Assembly: GCA_035700805.1 (NCBI GenBank)
Contig: DASSOG010000050.1
Span: 1 to 64,000 of the forward strand
Length of the DNA: 64,000 bases
From: JAGWRI01 sp035700805
GTDB lineage: Bacteria; Gemmatimonadota; Gemmatimonadetes; Gemmatimonadales; Gemmatimonadaceae
Direction of reading: 5' to 3'
Under the pieces are notes generated by a model, which was given only the letters and a program-made list of their open reading frames with translations, did no database searches and had not been told where the DNA came from. Position 1 is the stretch's first letter. Each line of letters opens with the position of its first letter. Made by a program: the position numbers and the translations under genes. This document shows, one piece after another, positions 61,502 through 64,000 of this stretch.

Positions 61502-62350
61502 CTACGTGACCGAGACCCGCGTCACCATGCCATGCATGAAGTGCGGCCGGTGGTCCGTGGCGTCGGGAATCATGCAGAGAATGAGATATTGCCCCGGCTT
61601 GAGATCGGCCGCAAACGTGGCGTGGGCCCAGCGTTCCAGCCCAACGGTCCCACCAAGCGCTTCCACCGGCGCATCGCGCATTGTCGGCTTCTCGAGCCAC
61701 CGCTCCACCTCGGCGTCGCTCCGGCCCGGCAGCACGCGCAACAGCATGACGTCGTGGCCTTGCGGGCCATCATTATCCACGCGGAATACGTGGCGGCCAC
61801 GGGTGAACGCCCCCGTGGCCGTGATGTTGTAGTCGCGCTCCCTGAGATAGATATCGGGGGTGGGCTCAACGGGGGCGCCGGCAGTCTGGCCCGTCACCGT
61901 GAGCGTCGTGAACATCCCGCTCAAGTCGTGCGCCTTGCCCGTGGAATCAGGCCAGAAGCAGATCATCGAGTAGGTACCCGGCTGCAGCACCACGTACTGC
62001 GTCACGCTGTCACCAGGCGAGACGGCGCCTGGCCCGCCCAACTCACTGAACCAGTGTATGGGCTGCGTACCACTCATCGCCCGGTAGAGGTCGGCCACGG
62101 TCTTCCCGGAATCCAGCCGACCGACGCCGAGCATGTGGATGGCGCCACCGGTATTCACCAGCCGGATAGCGACGAGACCCGCCGGCGCGGTGTGCGCGCT
62201 GTCAAATGCGAAGTCCCGGGCGACCACGCGAACCAGCGCCGGCTGCGTGGGGGTAACGGCCGCCTGGGAATTCCCCTTCGAAGCGGGCGGTGAGGCCGTG
62301 CATCCCAGCACCACAAGCAACGTCGTCGTGCCGCAGCTCAGCATGCGCAT
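61502..62350 (-). CDS. Double-cupredoxin lipoprotein
   Basis: 282 aa. The leader ends at lipobox VVLGC (Cys17). Two similar beta-sandwich copies follow. The first has type-1 copper ligand candidates H72 (AIHMLGV), C131 (MICFWPD), H141 and M146 (KAHDLSGM). The second has H199 (QGHDVMLL), C259 (LILCMIPD), H270/H273 and M275 (RPHFMHGM). It is therefore a periplasmic or surface-anchored electron carrier or copper sensor. The start is ATG at 62350; ATG at 62344 is possible. It is near the DUF1858/DUF2249 gene. Confidence 0.8.
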   Translation of the reverse strand: MRMLSCGTTTLLVVLGCTASPPASKGNSQAAVTPTQPALVRVVARDFAFDSAHTAPAGLVAIRLVNTGGAIHMLGVGRLDSGKTVADLYRAMSGTQPIHWFSELGGPGAVSPGDSVTQYVVLQPGTYSMICFWPDSTGKAHDLSGMFTTLTVTGQTAGAPVEPTPDIYLRERDYNITATGAFTRGRHVFRVDNDGPQGHDVMLLRVLPGRSDAEVERWLEKPTMRDAPVEALGGTVGLERWAHATFAADLKPGQYLILCMIPDATDHRPHFMHGMVTRVSVT

Positions 62351-62461
62351 GCTTCCCGCCCCATTGAAGTTGGCGGCCCCAACTATGTGTGGCGCCGGCC
62401 GCGCGGTCAAGGGCAGGATTCCGGGTTGGCAGGTCGGGAACGCTCGCCCCGACCCAGACCG

Positions 62462-63334
62462 CTACGCCGCCGGGTCGGTCACCACCCGCCAGATCCGCAC
62501 CACCACCTTCCCCTCCTCCGGCTCGTGCATTTCGTAGTCGTACCCGCGCTCCTTGAGCATGGGCAGCAGGAAGTGCGGGATGCGGACATTCACCTGGATC
62601 AGCACGGCGTCATCGGGAAGGTCGGTCAGCGCTTCCAGCGTCCGCTGCATGGGCTCGGGCGGCTCCAGCCCACGCACGTCGAGCACCACCTCCGACGCGT
62701 TCGCCGCCACGACGGGTGCATCGTCAGTGGCTGACGCCGACGCCGCTGCCCGGCCCCTGGCCGCGGGCTCCGCGCCCGGGTAGAACCACACCCGCCAGTC
62801 CTCCGTGCTCAGCTCTTCCGCGATGTGGGCGTATCCACGTTTCTGCATTACCGCAAAGAGCGGCACCGGCTCGAACGTCGCCCGGAGGCACAGCACGCCC
62901 GCGTCACCAAGCCCGGCGACCGCCGCCATGATCTTCGAAAAGGGCTCCTGCCCCTTCTTCAGGTCCTCGCGCACGTCCACGGTAGTGATCGGCGCATCCG
63001 GCGCCCAGGGGTGACTGCCGCCCTGCACATCCACCGCGCCCGACACCGCAACCGCAGTACCAGTGGGCGCTTCCACGGGATCGCCGTCCGCCTCCGCCGC
63101 GAACCCTAGCGCGGCGTTCAATTCCCGGACCAGCGCCCCGGGCTCGGCGCCGCAGATCTTTGCCGCCTGCTCCACGCTCACCAGCCGCGCCATCACTCGA
63201 CGCATGCCGGGGTTCCGCAGCCTGGCAAACTGCGGCGAATGACTCGCGAAGATCTCCACCAGTCCCTCGTCACGCGCCAGCACGGCCGACACCTTGTCCG
63301 ACGCCCGCACGGGCCGCTCTTCGTTCTTGCTCAT
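62462..63334 (-). CDS. DUF1858-DUF2249-DUF2249 protein
   Basis: 290 aa. DUF1858 is at about 10-75 (VSAVLARDEGLVEIF, VSVEQAAKICGAEPGAL). Two DUF2249 copies are at about 115-185 (TTVDVREDLKKGQEPF, FEPVPLFAVMQKRGYAHIAE) and about 215-285 (VVLDVRGLEPPEPMQRTLE, VNVRIPHFLLPMLKERGYDY). The two copies share the DVR...GxEP start and the RGY end, so it is an internal duplication. Such proteins accompany nitrous-oxide, NO reductase and hemerythrin-type genes. The start overlaps the upstream stop (ATGA). Confidence 0.87.
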   Translation of the reverse strand: MSKNEERPVRASDKVSAVLARDEGLVEIFASHSPQFARLRNPGMRRVMARLVSVEQAAKICGAEPGALVRELNAALGFAAEADGDPVEAPTGTAVAVSGAVDVQGGSHPWAPDAPITTVDVREDLKKGQEPFSKIMAAVAGLGDAGVLCLRATFEPVPLFAVMQKRGYAHIAEELSTEDWRVWFYPGAEPAARGRAAASASATDDAPVVAANASEVVLDVRGLEPPEPMQRTLEALTDLPDDAVLIQVNVRIPHFLLPMLKERGYDYEMHEPEEGKVVVRIWRVVTDPAA

Positions 63335-64000
63335 TTCTTCAACCCCGGTCCAGGAAGGGGCGCCGGAACGGGGGCAGGGCCCCACGCTGCGCGCATCATC
63401 TGGCTGACAAACAGCAACACCGCCAGGATCAGCGCGACGCCCGCGCCACGCACCACTGCGGCCTGCCCGCTGGCCACACCGGCCACCAGGCCGACCATGG
63501 CCACTATGTACAACCCCAGGTCCACGTGCGCCACGCGCGATGAATACAGTTGCGCCACGGTGGGCACGCGCTCCCGCCCCATCTTGTTCCGGTAGCGCGT
63601 GATCCACGCCAGGAACGGCACGATCTTGTAGAACAGCCCCATTACATAAAGCGTAAACGCCCCCAGGGCGCCGAGTATGAGGTACACGACGGCCAGCCGC
63701 GGATGCTCAAACCCGATGGCCAGCACCACGGGCGCCAGCGCCGCGGCCACGGCCAGCGTGATGAGCGCCGTCGCGGCATGCTTGAGCCCGGCGTCCACGC
63801 GCTTGCGCATCCGCTTGTGGAAGAAGCTCCGGGCCTGCAGCAGGAAACACACCACCGCGCCTTCCACCAGCCCGAGGCCAACCCACGCCAGTGCGGTGAT
63901 GCTCCACCCCAGCCCCGTGCCCAGCACCAGCACGCCCGGCACCAGCAGCGCCAGCGACCGGCCGGTCCACTTGGTGTTGGCCCCATGCGCCACCAGGAAC
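63331..64000 (-). CDS. Multi-helix membrane protein, truncated by window edge
   Basis: At least 220 aa are visible (upstream frame is open to the window edge, so the N-terminus is off-window). Six or so helices follow the motif VAHGANTKWTGRS: LALLVPGVLVLGTGLGWSI, LVEGAVVCFLLQARSF, AATALITLAVAAALAPVVLA, LILGALGAFTLYVMGLFY and others, with the basic cytoplasmic loop HKRMRKRV between. The AHGxxxxxG opening resembles the haem-binding start of NO-related or cytochrome-oxidase-I-like proteins, which is tentative. It overlaps the DUF2249 gene by ATGA. Confidence 0.65.
   Translation of the reverse strand, partial: FLVAHGANTKWTGRSLALLVPGVLVLGTGLGWSITALAWVGLGLVEGAVVCFLLQARSFFHKRMRKRVDAGLKHAATALITLAVAAALAPVVLAIGFEHPRLAVVYLILGALGAFTLYVMGLFYKIVPFLAWITRYRNKMGRERVPTVAQLYSSRVAHVDLGLYIVAMVGLVAGVASGQAAVVRGAGVALILAVLLFVSQMMRAAWGPAPVPAPLPGPGLKK

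Overview
The window looks like a chromosomal stretch of a high-GC, didermic soil- or water-type bacterium, most likely a member of Gemmatimonadota (inference). The pointers are strong GC bias, many exported M28/M1/M3 metallopeptidases, VPS10/BNR-repeat 'glycosyl hydrolase' proteins, a PadR-controlled MacB-type permease (ADOP family), PorV/PorQ-like barrels, exported DinB-like proteins and a MenA-like prenyltransferase. No rRNA, tRNA, CRISPR, insertion sequence or phage gene was seen; the only accessory-looking parts are the left-end repeat block with its GxxExxY gene and a decayed toxin-antitoxin scar near 13.4-13.9 kb.

Layout. 1-1.2 kb: three and a third copies of a ~180-bp tandem unit built from TCCGT/ACGGA arrays, followed by a GxxExxY gene of the PD-(D/E)XK type. 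1.2-8.7 kb: tripartite RND efflux operon on the minus strand (adaptor, then two permeases), convergent with the GxxExxY gene. 8.9-13.4 kb: OsmC peroxiredoxin, ADOP permease with its PadR regulator and a palindromic operator, then a 3-hydroxyisobutyrate-dehydrogenase-like enzyme. 13.4-28 kb: exported and envelope proteins (M28 peptidases, DUF481 protein, VPS10/BNR protein, M3 peptidase, PorV/PorQ-like barrel, lipoprotein alpha/beta hydrolase). 27.5-35.6 kb: release-factor-like baeRF protein, DksA/TraR zinc finger, DinB, TPR protein, penicillin acylase, M1 peptidase, all minus strand. 35.7-38.5 kb, plus strand: FecR/DUF4974 protein, then a BNR-repeat protein overlapping a MoaD/ThiS ubiquitin-like gene.

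38.5-45.8 kb is a compact four-gene signalling operon: hybrid histidine kinase, second histidine kinase, lone receiver, and an unusual DHp-receiver-Ser/Thr-kinase fusion. 45.9-49.4 kb holds amidohydrolase, alpha/beta hydrolase and beta-carbonic anhydrase in one run. 49.5-54.8 kb has an exported DinB, an orphan lipoprotein, katG and an FMN-barrel/UbiA fusion. 55-61.4 kb carries purF, a phosphosulfolactate-synthase-like plus MmgE/PrpD pair with a PAS-LuxR regulator, and a six-helix cytochrome b561/molybdopterin fusion. 61.5-64 kb has a double cupredoxin lipoprotein, a DUF1858-DUF2249-DUF2249 protein and a membrane protein cut by the window edge; this last set resembles nitric-oxide/denitrification accessory neighbourhoods (inference).

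Themes: oxidative-stress defence (OsmC, KatG), envelope proteolysis and drug export, and phosphorelay signalling that may feed a Hanks-type kinase. Genes are packed tightly: several pairs overlap by ATGA/TGATG, and three convergent pairs end inside shared or abutting palindromic stop codons (CTAG, CTAG, TGATCA). Coordinates given for starts are my choice from ribosome-binding-site-like sequence and protein N-termini; alternatives are noted.
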